From assembly GCA_028551475.1 (NCBI GenBank), contig CM052355.1, positions 18,373,543 to 18,437,542 on the forward strand: a stretch of DNA of 64,000 nt. Reading direction: 5' to 3'. The translations under genes were made by a program, and so were the position numbers. The notes beneath the pieces were generated by a model, which worked only from the letters and a program-made list of their open reading frames with translations, did no database searches and was not told the DNA's origin. Shown here in pieces: positions 11,989 to 22,264 of this stretch. How positions within the stretch are numbered: the first letter of the stretch is position 1; each line of letters starts with the position of its first letter. This DNA is from Casuarina equisetifolia (Eukaryota; Streptophyta; Magnoliopsida; Fagales; Casuarinaceae).

Positions 11989-13248
11989 AAAGTCTAGCTT
12001 GGTCAGTAATTAGTTGTTTGGGTCCTGTGCCCTTGACAATACAGCAGTGGTTGTAAAACCCCTTCTTTGTTAATACTAGCTCGGAAGAAGATGAAGAGCC
12101 AACCAAGTTACTGCACTTGAGCATGAACAAGCATGTAGCGCAATGAGAAAGCTGCAAATGTAAAGTTTGAAAACACCAGGAAACATGTAGAATGCAGATT
12201 AAATAGTATGTGTTGTACTTGCCATTTTGTCTCTGGTGCATAGACTTCCTAAATTGGAAATTCTCACTCGAAGTACATTCGGTAATGATATTAGATGATG
12301 GAAGACAAGTCTAGAACCTTAATCTAGCAATATAGGGGCCGGCAGGGTCAATCATATCTAAGAACAACGTGTAAGACAAACTGTTTTGCTCAGCCAGGAA
12401 AATGAACATGAAAATTAGGAAGAAGAAGAGTGCAGCGCAAGCGCAATGACCATAAGAAGGCCTAAAATGCTCAGCCATTCATCAGAAAAAGTAGTTGGAC
12501 GGTGAACACATGCAATATATGCTTTGCTTTCTGCTTTTTTCTAGGATGCTGAACAGATCATACGACTTACTCCACTACTTCGTGACTTACAGTAATGTCT
12601 TACCAATCACCACCAAATACGAATAAATAAACTCGTCCTTTTTCATCAAAATAGCCAAAGAGTGAAAGTCAAGGTTTGTGTTGCGGTTGGTAGGTTGCGA
12701 TGAAGACACCTGTTGAAATAACTTTTGCTCCTACTTTGTCTTCATGTTTGAAATCACAACTTGTAAATACTAATCTTACTTGATTTAAGAGCTAGTGATT
12801 CTCGAAGAATACAAAAGCTCAGTGCTAGAGCTAGATGGTACATATTACTCAGACTAGGATACTTTCTAGGTTCATATGTGGGACAGTTAGGCCCAATCCT
12901 TAAGATCAATGAACAAAGCAAGCAAACCCAGGTTAAAAGTGTGGCCCAAAGACCAACTCAGTTTATTCGGTCAGGCTTTTGTTGAGAATTAGGGCCCCAT
13001 TCTCCATTAGTGTGTCCTATGTTTCCTGACCCAATGACAAAGACAAGCACTTCGAAGTTCATGTCCTTGGACTTATTCTTCATATACTTTATCTCAGCTT
13101 CTCTGTGTGGGAAATTCAACTGTTTACTTTGCCCATGAATATTTCCCGTACCTTGCTTTCAGCACTGTACCTTTCCTACGATTTCAACGAAGAAATCAAG
13201 TGTGTCACTATAACGGAGGAAGATAACTTTATGTCGCATCTACCACAA

Positions 13249-13320
13249 GGGCATTTGGTCTAGTGGTATGATTCTCGCTTAGGGTGCGAGAGGTCCCGAG
13301 TTCAATTCTCGGAATGCCCC
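13249..13320 (+). tRNA. tRNA-Pro (anticodon AGG)
   Basis: A 72-nt cloverleaf. The acceptor stem GGGCATT pairs with AATGCCC (13313-13319). The D arm is TGGTCTAGTGGTA. The anticodon stem CTCGC/GCGAG encloses the loop TTAGGGT with anticodon AGG. The T arm has a TTCAATT loop closed by CCGAG/CTCGG, and the discriminator base is C. CCA is not encoded, as expected for a nuclear gene. A TTTTT run at 13329-13333 is a standard RNA polymerase III terminator. Confidence 0.96.
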
Positions 13321-14261
13321 ATTACCCATTTTTGTTCTTCAAATACTGCAGAACGAGTGCCGACTTTTTGTCGTCGCCCGGGGATATTTTTTTCGCTAAA
13401 TTGTATCCTTCAACGCGTGGGCTCCAGCACAAAATGACGACAAAAGTGATTATAATAAGGTTGGTCCCACCGTGCACTTTTTTGTGTAAAGTTCATGCTG
13501 ATTGGCTGAGCCCTTCCCCCGTCTCTCTGCAATTTTCCTGTTTGCAACCAAAAACATGGAAACCCGTACTTCTTAGTTGCTTTCTAGATGCAGATGTGTG
13601 ATGGAGAAACTGTCCTCATCCCCCATACCAATCAAGAAAACTCTAGTCAGCTTTATTCAAACACAGCCCTCAGACAAAACACTCGTAGAAACTTAGAAGT
13701 ATGACTGAACCTTGCCTTCCTGGTTTCTAGCCCACAGGAACATGAAGAAACGTTAATCTACCACGATAATTCATCATGAATCTAGTTCAGTGTGTCGGCC
13801 TTTCGAAATTAGCCTGCAAAAATGTCTTTGTAGCCTTCAAATTAGAAAGCTGTTGCCGTTTTGCCAAGGGGGGAAAAAGAAGGTAAACAGCACGTGAACA
13901 GCATTAATCAGATCCACGGATCTATACATGGTGAGCTCGAAGTAAACTCATGGCAGCTTTTGTAGGTAAAATGACACTTCAGGAAACCCAATCCATCCAC
14001 AGCAAACGAAATCTGGATAACAACACAATCCTCTACTTCGCCCAATCGTTTCTGCCCACGTGTCGATTAAAGCTTTCCATCACCATCATCTCTTTGTACG
14101 ATCTGAGCTGAGTATACCAATGACCTCCTCTCTCTCACTTTTTAATGGGGTCATCTCCCGGCCCCTACAAAAAGTTCCTCACTTTATCTCCCATTCAGAA
14201 CTACAAACGGAGACAAAATTGAGCTGGCTAGCTCCGTGAGTTTGTATGTGTGTGTTGAGAG
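13321..14261. other. Intergenic and CCT-gene promoter region
   Basis: The tRNA terminator is at the left. The right end is the probable promoter and 5' UTR of the CCT-motif gene. An open frame from 13284 overlaps the tRNA and is spurious. Confidence 0.5.
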
Positions 14262-16820
14262 ATGTGCAACAAGAACAGTCCTGAGATGAAAACCAGGTCT
14301 ACGATCAAGAGAGAGAGAGCCGGAGAGCCAGTTCAAGCGGCTCGCAGAACAAGAACCAAGACCAGAAAGCCCAAGTACCTTAGCCTTCGCCTGGAGCTTT
14401 CCCCAGAAAACTCACAGAACTCTCCCCAAATGGGCCACGACCGCCGAACAAACCACTGTGACCACGACAGCAACAACAACAACAACCACGACCACCAGCA
14501 CCAGCTCAACCTGTTCCCGTTACACCCAGAAAACCTAGTCGATGACAAAGATATTCACGACGAGAACGTGGCGTTCCTCTTCAACTCCGAGGGCGGTGGC
14601 GCCACGACCCTCAACGGCCTCCTCTCCGGAGTGTCTTCCTCCGAGGAGGACTCTCTCTCTGCACCTCTGCACACCTATGGGGGACAGGATAGCGAGGAGG
14701 GTCGTCTTTTTGATGGTGGCAATTGTCAGAGTGTGAGCTCAAAGCTGGTACGGACGGCCATGAGGAGCAGAGACAGGGACCTTAGCGAGGAGAAGTTTAT
14801 ATGTTACTCAAAGGTACTAGTGGCGAAGAAGGAGCTGGAAGAGGTGACTAGCTGCGCTACGGACATTAAGCAAGGTTTGTTATCGTTGAAACTCGATTAT
14901 CAGGGCATCTTGAAAGCCTGGTCTGGTAAGGGCCCTCTTTACATTGAAGGAGAGTCTCCTCCACAGACTGTGCCTGACTTGCGTGATGAGTTTGCTGCCC
15001 AAGACGGTGCCACTGTAAGATCTTGATTACTCTTCAATTTCCTACTTTATAATCTCTTCGGAAGAACTCTTGGTCTCCTAAATGCCCATACGTCTAAATA
15101 GTGAATGATTGACTCCATTTTGGAATTCTATTTAGTTACAGCCTCGAAGCATCGTTTTGAATGTAATTAATTACTGGAATCTGGTGCACTAGCACGAGCA
15201 CTGTTCATTTTTTTGGGGCCAAGTGCACCTCAGCCAGCTGTGGATGTGACCCACTTCACCTACACCATTTGTTGGGTGGGATCATTGATATTTCCTAGAG
15301 CAGACAGTGACCTATATCTCAAGCACACAGGAAGATCTACCTTCACGTTTTTTTAACTAATATAGGATTGGCCTTTGGTTATTTTGGGTGGAGAGTGCCT
15401 ACCCTTTTGGGCGTAGCTCCATATGGGAACAATGAATGGAAAAGAATAGTTTAATGCATTCTATATTCCGTCCTTTGGAGGTTTCTTTCAGAAGATAGGT
15501 AAAAGATGAAAAGGATGAACAGGTTCCCTTGCTTTATCTGCTTTGCTCCAAGATGGGTGGAATTAAGAATCAAGAGGGAAAGGAAAGTCAAGATGGGGGG
15601 GTTAAATTTATAATGAAAACAGATTGAATAAAAAATGATATAATGGTCAATCAAGTGTTTACTTTTTCCTTGTCCTTTTTATTTCTTTCCATTTCTGCTT
15701 TGTTTTTTTCTAATCTTAAACACCCAATCTAATGAAGAAAAGCAAAAATTCCAATCCCATATATTTTATTCCTCACAGTCGTAATTTCATTCTGTTCCTC
15801 TATAGACTTCCTAAAGGGCCTCACAAACGGTCTAATTGGTCTTGGAATTGCCTTGAAGTTGGCTTGAGACACGCATAGATTTGAACATAGATGGTAACAA
15901 ACGTTGGCAATCTTTACATTTGTGATGGGCAGGTTTCAGTGGATAGCTGGGGCAGCGGGGCTAACCTATGGAGGGTGCCGGAACTGGGTAATAGTGAGAT
16001 TGGAAGAACCCAGGGGGAAGGCAAAGATGGTTGGAAGATGAAACGCAGAGAAGCAAGCGTGTTGAGATACAAGGAGAAGAGGCAAAACAGACTCTTCTCG
16101 AAGCGTATTAGGTACGAAGTTCGAAAGTTAAATGCAGAGAAGCGGCCTCGAATGAAGGTAAACCTAATACACCTGCAATTTTACATTATTCAATTGTGAA
16201 AGGTGCGTGTGCTTGCAATGTTACATTATTCAAAACCCTCCTCCACGCATTTCAAAGTTGTTGCAGTGCGTGTAATCAACTAAATATTTTATTTTAGTTG
16301 AGGAAATGGCCTGCACTCTATGATGGTTATAGAACCATCTGAAGTCAAAGGCTTGAGAGGAATATCCCGAGGATCCATCTGTTCTCTAATTTTCAATCAA
16401 CTCGCCAATGCTACCTTCTTAATCTCGGACCTAACATGGTTCTGACAAGTACCGACAATTGAATTTTGAACTAATGTGGCCCCTGGCTTCATCACTGTAA
16501 CCTTGTTTTCTTGATGTCTTGTCTTGACAAGTATCGTTGTCATTCGGGTATCCACTCCTGATCTACCAAACTCTAGCTTTATTTGATTGTGTTCAGCATG
16601 TTGAGACTCCAACCCAGGTGTTCAGCCTGTTGAGACTTCAACTGGACCTATTGCAGTTAAGGGTGGTTTTTTTTTTTTTTTTTTGAAAGGAAGAAAAGTT
16701 CAAACGTTTTACTGATCATGTATGTTGCAGTTCTGTCCATATTTCCTATTAGTTTTCTTTTATTGTTCTAAATGTGTTACGTTTCCACCTTTGCAGGGTC
16801 GATTCGTGAAGAGAAATTGA
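14262..16820 (+). CDS. CCT-motif family protein (CMF type), putative transcriptional regulator
   Basis: Three exons, 14262-15014, 15933-16157 and 16797-16820, all joined in phase 0, give 333 aa. The N-terminal part is basic and then low-complexity (an Asn/His/Gln/Asp run at about 65-80), with acidic Ser-rich patches. The defining CCT motif is at about residues 290-332: it starts [17 protein letters not shown], continues [16 protein letters not shown] and ends in the tiny third exon with GRFVKRN. There is no B-box zinc finger or response-regulator domain, so it is a CCT-only (CMF) protein rather than CONSTANS or a PRR. CCT domains bind DNA through NF-Y-like complexes and act in the nucleus in flowering, clock, chloroplast or sugar responses. 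The specific role cannot be read here. Exon 2 could start 6 nt later at an alternative AG. Confidence 0.88.
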
Positions 16821-18537
16821 GAAGTCTAGGCGTTTGGACATAATGTTGCAGCAAAGATGGCCTGATCTTTGGTGTGTTAAAATAAGTCTTTCTCTTTTTT
16901 ATTTCTTCTATTTTATTCTGTTCTCATTTTTTGTTTTGTTCCATTTAGCTTGTAACATAGTAGTGATACTAATAAAATGCAAAGAAATGCCAAGCCAAAC
17001 GTAAAGAAAAATTGTAAACATAAAGGTAGAAAGTTTTAGAGACAGCTAATTTTCAAGGAAATGCCTAAAAATCTGGAATAATGGATCAGACCTGGTCCTC
17101 TTTGCTTAAAATTTCCTAGAAATTTCTCGTCTTCCAGCTTTGGAGTGTGAACCCTAAAGGGTTTGATGCGCCTCAGAATTGTGAGAACTTGCCAGTTTCG
17201 AATCCCTGACTTAAATGAACATTTTAACACAACAATAACCACAAGTAAGAGACACTTAACTCAAAAGAATCATTTTTTCTGCATTCGCAAAGCATGTGCC
17301 TATAAACAACCAAAGAGAAAAGTAGTGGTCGACGGCAGCCGATAGCAATATTTTAGAATAATTTTTGTCAAGAGGTAGACAATCAATACAAAATAGATTT
17401 AGGCCGGTTGGTATTCATTGAACCACTTATGAAACATGCATCTGGGGGTTATCTATTTCTTCACTGATTAGAGGAGCTGATCATTATAAAGCCAGGGAGT
17501 TATTCACTTAAAATTAGTCAAGGATGTTTCCTACGATGGCTGGATAATCTCTCATTTTAGAGTTAAAACGGAAGATGTTGGAATCAACGTTATTAATTGT
17601 TCTTCATAGTCAATTATAAGCAAAATAAGTATGGTATCCCTAATTTCTTGGAGGATGATGAGTGAGAACAATCTGCCATGGGGGGGGGGGGGGGGGGGGG
17701 GGGGGGGGTGAGATCTAAAAAAAAAAAAAGAAAATTCACCCATGTTTACAGAATCCAATTGAAAGAGTCATCTCCTGATAGAGAGTGAAAACTAATTCCA
17801 AGGAAAATGGAGAAAGAAGAAGTGGAAGGAGTTTCCGAAAATAAGAATGTTAAATTTAACCAATGCAATTATATGCCACGTAATTGTAACCTATTATCAA
17901 TAACATGTTCTTATTGTCAACTTAAGATTTGCTCTCTAGTCAAGTTCTAAAAATGCAAGCTCGTTCTATAATCCAAAGTCTATATGGTTAATGCTAAACA
18001 TCCATGAAATGCCGAAGAAAGGGAGGGTACAATGAATGATTTGAAATAGTATATTATGGGAAAGACAAATTAGTACTTCAAATTTAAATGCCAGCAAAGG
18101 GTTTGGTATGCTTTCTTTTTCATCGTTCTCGATGTTTTATGAGTAATTTTTTATTCAAGGATACTAGGGTTTTAAGATTACAAAAATGTGTTTTTTGGAG
18201 TATCCTTCCGTGTCGTTATTATAATGAAAGGATGGAAGAAGAAGGGATTCTTCTCTTCTCTTCGTCCCTCCTGCTAAGTCACCAAGTTAAGAAATCATGA
18301 AACTCAATTATATTACAAGATCTAGAGAAGTAAAATCACATTTTGACCAAAAAACAAACATCATGATAACTAAATCTAGCAAGAAACCGCAGACGAGCAT
18401 CTTGGGTAAGATTGATTTCCTGGTTAAGAAAGCAAAAGATTATATATGCTCGCATAAGTAAAACATATCTATCTTAACTAGTTTCAAAGCCTTGAAATAG
18501 ATAAACCGAAGAATGAAGTTCTCACCAGCAGAAAGTA
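16821..18537. other. Intergenic with a homopolymer G tract
   Basis: Holds the probable 3' UTR of the CCT gene, then AT-rich DNA with the poly-G tract described separately. No gene was recognised. Confidence 0.5.
17680..17708. repeat. Poly-G tract of 29 bases
   Basis: An uninterrupted run of G from 17680 to 17708, followed by TGAGATCT and then a run of 13 A. It is able to form G-quadruplexes in principle. The exact length may be unreliable because such runs are hard to sequence. Confidence 0.9.
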
Positions 18538-18625
18538 CTCTTGACAGAAGAAAAGAGAGCACAAACAGCTCATACCCAAGCTTTCTTGTGTATGCTCAAT
18601 TGTGCTCTCTATCTTCTGTCAACAG
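18538..18625 (-). ncRNA. MIR157: miR156/157-type microRNA precursor
   Basis: An almost perfect hairpin. On the minus strand the 5' arm (18622-18602) is 21 nt, begins TTGACAGAAGAT and ends GAGAGCAC. That matches the canonical plant miR157 sequence as I know it. The 3' arm (18562-18541) is its near complement with a one-base bulge. A loop of about 39 nt separates the arms. Plant miR156/157 sits on the 5' arm, which supports the minus strand. The family silences SPL transcription factor mRNAs and controls phase change. The 5' arm on the plus strand is also miR156-like but has one extra A, so plus-strand processing is possible and less likely. No SPL gene is in the window. Confidence 0.85.
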
Positions 18626-19582
18626 AAAAATATCGTCATGATTTCAAAGCCACCTTTATTAGAATAATAGCCAGCTTCATCTGTAAACGCGAAAACAACA
18701 GATTCATCTGCATCAACAGCCATGCAAATCAGAGTGAACGGAAGGAAGGAATCGAAAGTAGTAGTTAATAAGAGATCGAACCATCAGAGAACGAATTTAG
18801 TTGAGTGGGCTCCTTGGGTGGAAACGCTCTAGTTTGTGAAGACACAAGAAAGTTGATTGGGCTCGGGCAAGGTTTTTTGACTTTTAAGTACATGGAAGAG
18901 AGTGGCCGCCTTCTCTGGCAGAGAGAAATGGTAAAGGTCGTTTTTTAAGCAAGTGGCTCATAAAATATGGCGTCGATGTCACCGTGGCTTGGAGCAAGTG
19001 ACCACTTCTCGTCTTTCTTCCCCAGCTTTCGTTTTCTTGGAAGATGACTTTTTTGGAGAGGCGGAGACCAACGGGAAATTAGTAGACCTTTTGGATAGTC
19101 TTGGGCTTTTTTCAGCCCAAAGCAGTACTGATAAGAGAAGATGATCTGCTATCGCTCTTGTTGAACAAGAACGTGTAATGGGGTTGATTAGAGAGTCTCG
19201 TCTAGCCCAGTACTGTTCCTATAAGGTTTAGCCATGGTAATCCACTGTGTTGAACAAGTCTGACAATTAATGTCCTTGGATCTCGAACTTTCAAAAGAGA
19301 ACAACGAAAAAGCGATTTGCGCACTTTTTCTAGAAGTTGCATGAGATAAGGGTTTAAAACGTCATGGCCTTGACTCATTCCCCTTCAAGTAATGTGGTAG
19401 AGACTCGGCTATCATCGAGAAGGAAGGAGAATGTTCAAGCTGTGGACCAGCCGAAGATTGTAGAACCCCCCATATTACTCCTTATCATACATTAGAAATA
19501 AAAAATAATATAAAAAGTTTAGAAGATTTGAAGTTAGTAATTAAGAAGATAGCTCACCGTCAAGGAAGAATTAAAGAACCAG
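18626..19582. other. Intergenic: probable MIR157 primary-transcript 5' side and upstream sHSP region
   Basis: The left part should contain the minus-strand promoter of the miRNA gene. No clear TATA was found. An open frame at 18953-19144 is unrecognised. The right part runs into the sHSP promoter. Confidence 0.4.
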
Positions 19583-19605
19583 GAAAGTTTGAGAAAGTTC
19601 AAGAC
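19583..19605 (+). promoter_or_regulatory. Heat shock element array
   Basis: Five alternating 5-bp units, GAA-ag-TTT-ga-GAA-ag-TTC-aa-GAC. The core GAAAGTTC at 19593-19600 is a perfect HSF dimer site. The array ends 16 bases before the TATA box of the small HSP gene, the classic arrangement for HSF-driven plant sHSP genes. Confidence 0.85.
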
Positions 19606-19621
19606 CCCCCAGGGTCACCTC

Positions 19622-19628
19622 TATATAG
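19622..19628 (+). promoter_or_regulatory. TATA box of the small HSP gene
   Basis: TATATAG in a CTCTATATAGGC context, downstream of the heat shock elements and 100 bases before the ATG. Confidence 0.8.
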
Positions 19629-19721
19629 GCATGCACCACTTCAAACTGTCTCACCACCAGCCCACTCAATTCCACAAACAAAGCTTTCATCTTCTATCCA
19701 CCCATCGTATTGCATACAAGC

Positions 19722-20132
19722 ATGGCACTCATTTCCCAACTGTTTGGTGATGAGACCTTCGATCCCTTCCTTTCTCTGGTCAATAAGTGTCCAGTTCTTA
19801 GCACCCCTACGGACTGGAAGGAGACCCCAGAAGCCCATGTCTTCAAAGCCGATCTTCCAGGGCTCAGCAAGGAGGAAGTGAAGGTTGAAGTTACCGACGG
19901 AAGAGTGCTCCAGATAAGCGGCGAAAGGAAAGTGGAGAAAGGTGATAAAAACGAAACGTGGCACCGAGTTGAACGTTGCCGTGGCGAGTTCCTTCGAAGG
20001 TTCAGGCTGCCGGAGAATGCCAAAGCAGATGAAGTTAAGGCATCCATGGAAAATGGTGTGCTCACCGTGATTGTCCCAAAACAAGAGGTCAAGAAATCCG
20101 AAAAGAAGGTTATCCAGATAGAAGGAAAGTAA
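19722..20132 (+). CDS. Cytosolic class I-type small heat shock protein (HSP20), short N-terminus
   Basis: Single exon, 136 aa, about 15.6 kDa. The alpha-crystallin domain covers about residues 30-120 and has [17 protein letters not shown] (32-48), [14 protein letters not shown] and the ENGVLTV signature (110-116). The C-terminal I-x-I motif (IQI, 131-133) used for oligomer assembly is present. These match plant cytosolic class I sHSPs, ATP-independent chaperones that hold unfolding proteins in heat. The N-terminal arm has only about 28 residues, shorter than the roughly 45-50 of typical class I members, although the [10 protein letters not shown] segment is retained. The start at 19722 was chosen over an upstream in-frame ATG at 19710 because MALIS resembles the family start. 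The upstream HSE array implies heat induction. Confidence 0.93.
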   Translation: MALISQLFGDETFDPFLSLVNKCPVLSTPTDWKETPEAHVFKADLPGLSKEEVKVEVTDGRVLQISGERKVEKGDKNETWHRVERCRGEFLRRFRLPENAKADEVKASMENGVLTVIVPKQEVKKSEKKVIQIEGK

Positions 20133-20257
20133 AGGGTCAAGAAAGAGACTGGAAATGAAAATGAGTGTCGTTTATGTTTCGTAAAGTGTGATTTGCGTGT
20201 GCTTCTTTTCTTCGTGTTTGCTTGTAAATGTATGTACTCCGTCCATCCCAACTCAGA

Positions 20258-20263
20258 AATAAA
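20258..20263 (+). terminator. Polyadenylation signal of the sHSP gene
   Basis: AATAAA lies 126 bases after the stop codon. Position suits a near-upstream poly(A) element. Confidence 0.5.
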
Positions 20264-20863
20264 GTTCATCGATTTCGGATTCCAATGTGCTCTTTGAAAA
20301 TTATAAATTCGAAAGAACCAAACGCTGTCTTCAACTTTCTATCGACACTCATTTGAAGTGGAATTTGAAAGAGATCCCGAAATTGAGAAGGTTGAATTCA
20401 GAGATTTGTGTGACAATTTGATTCCGCAAATGCTTTTGTTATATAGGAGAGTTCATGATAATTCCGGTCTATTATAATTAAATTTAATTTTTTTTCTAGA
20501 GCTTTTAGTAGGGCCCAATAATTGAAAACCACTTGTATGGGCCTACTAGAATGGATTCGGGCCTATTAAGTCTAATCCCAAGAAAGAAAGCCTATACAAA
20601 TGGGCTGGCGGCTATCCAACAAGTTTGTGGTTGCAGTTGCAGTTGGGCTATTATCAAAGAATATAATACAAACACCGATTATTAGCTATAACTTTTGCTT
20701 AAATGGTAATATTAGAAAACCCCGAGAGTTGGTATTAAACTTTCTCATGGATTCAACTTTGTGTTAGTGGGTTTGCTAAGAGCGGGGTCTAGGGGTTTGC
20801 CAAGTCTATGGCAATTTCTGTTAAGGAATAGAATATGTTCATAAGCTATTAGATATAGTTATT

Positions 20864-22264
20864 TGTTGGGTCCTAAATCAACCTAAAAAGGGGTTAATTA
20901 GGTTTCTAAAAATATTTTTCTCTTTTTTTAATAAAAAATGTGCAAATTAATATGTTTTTTTATATTCTAAATTATCCAAACAGCAAGTAGATGAGGCACA
21001 CAAAATACAATCACATAGAGACAAATAATTTTTGAAGGTGGTTTGGCCTAAGTTATCTTAGCACCTACTCTACCCTACTTTAACAACTTGCTAAAGTTAC
21101 TTTCTAATCAATTATTTAATTGATTACAAGAGATAATCAATCCATTAATTCCATTTACAAATTCTCTCTCCAAGAATTTAAATTTTGAACTAAGCTTCTA
21201 ACAAATATGTAATATATAGTTTAGAAGCTTTTATCTAATGCTAAGAAATCAATGCAAGGTGATATAGAAAAAAATCCTAAATTTCATACAAACCTTAGCA
21301 TTCTTCACTTGTATAAAATTAGATTAATAATGATATATATTAAAGAGTAAGATGATTTTCTATCAAGTGGAATAGTAAAGTACTTGACAAAAAAATAAAC
21401 TCACTGAAGAATGAACAATATTATGAACTTGAGAGTCTTGAGTGTTGAAATTATTTTTTGTTGGATTTCCTTCGGTATGGAAACAATCAACGAGAGCAAC
21501 TTTATAAACCATCTATCACTCCTCTTTCATCCTCTCTAGTAGGAAGATTTTAAAAAACTAAGCTTTAATGGGAAGAAAAAAGGTAGACTTTATATAAAAG
21601 GATGAGACAAATGTTTGAAATAAGTTTTGTGAAGCTTATTGTTTTTTGTTTTTAAAGAAAAACCCACTGCCTAAGAAGGACGATGTTGTCTCAATTTTTA
21701 ATTTTTTTTCTAGTTTCAAAAGAAACGTTGTTGTGTTGAGCTCTTCAGAGACGGTTAAGAAGTTTTTGGCATTACAACTCAAATGACCCGTGTTATTTTT
21801 CCTCCTTCACATTCTCTTTCTTCTTTTTATATTTCAATCCTTGCTTTGAAGAGTCACAAGGTGTGCTTAAGAAGTTTTCACTATTGGACAAAAATCTTGG
21901 AGGCTGGTGCAATCTCCTTTGACTCCTCTTCATTTTTCCCATGGCTCCTAAACTCCCACAATAACCATCCAAGTACACATGTTCCAAACTCTTTCTCCTA
22001 AAAGTTCACGTTAAACTCTTCCCCCGAATGACCACATGTTGGAAATGAATAAAATGGTGTAGTTAGGCACCAAAAAACTCAAGAATAAACACGTCTATTT
22101 ATTCTCAAAAGATGTTCCTACACTTGTAGTTTGTTTTGTATTTCATTTCTATATTTTTATGTCAAGATGTTTCCACATATTTACATATTTATATCATCAA
22201 AATACTATTCTAAAATAATATTTCAACATTATTGATTAAGCAGTAGCACATAAAAGTCCTAACA
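20864..22264 (+). mobile_element. Degenerate Copia-type LTR, about 1.4 kb
   Basis: Starts TGTTGGGTCC and ends CCTAACA, so it has TG...CA termini in a short inverted TGTT/AACA. The 5' end resembles a recurrent plant LTR opening (TAAATCAACCTAAAAAGGGG). About 160-190 bp in is a block of the type GGTGGTTTGGCC, seen in many plant Copia LTRs. The end is immediately followed by ATTGGTTTTAGAG, a decayed version of the TTGGTATCAGAG primer-binding site for initiator tRNA-Met. This makes it a left LTR rather than a clean solo LTR. No gag-pol frame follows, so the element is dead. The family assignment rests on remembered motifs. Confidence 0.6.

Larger units (their letters stand above)
10800..13248. other. 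Intergenic with simple repeats
   Basis: Contains a hexamer microsatellite at about 11185-11216 and a CT dinucleotide run at about 11965-11988. An open frame at 11620-11841 (+) and its antisense mirror look like chance frames and I recognise no family. No other feature is supported. Confidence 0.5.

Noticed and set aside
18541-18768. A 75-codon frame starting at the plus-strand arm of the miRNA hairpin
   Set aside because: The hairpin explains the sequence. The peptide matches no family and the frame does not start with a convincing context.
19694-20269. A 191-codon minus-strand frame and a 147-codon one at 19641-20084
   Set aside because: Both mirror the small HSP gene, which has a promoter, domain signatures and a plausible start on the plus strand.
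20864-22264. Solo LTR interpretation
   Set aside because: The base after the right end begins a primer-binding-site-like motif, and no matching target-site duplication flanks the two ends (TTATT on the left, ATTGG on the right).
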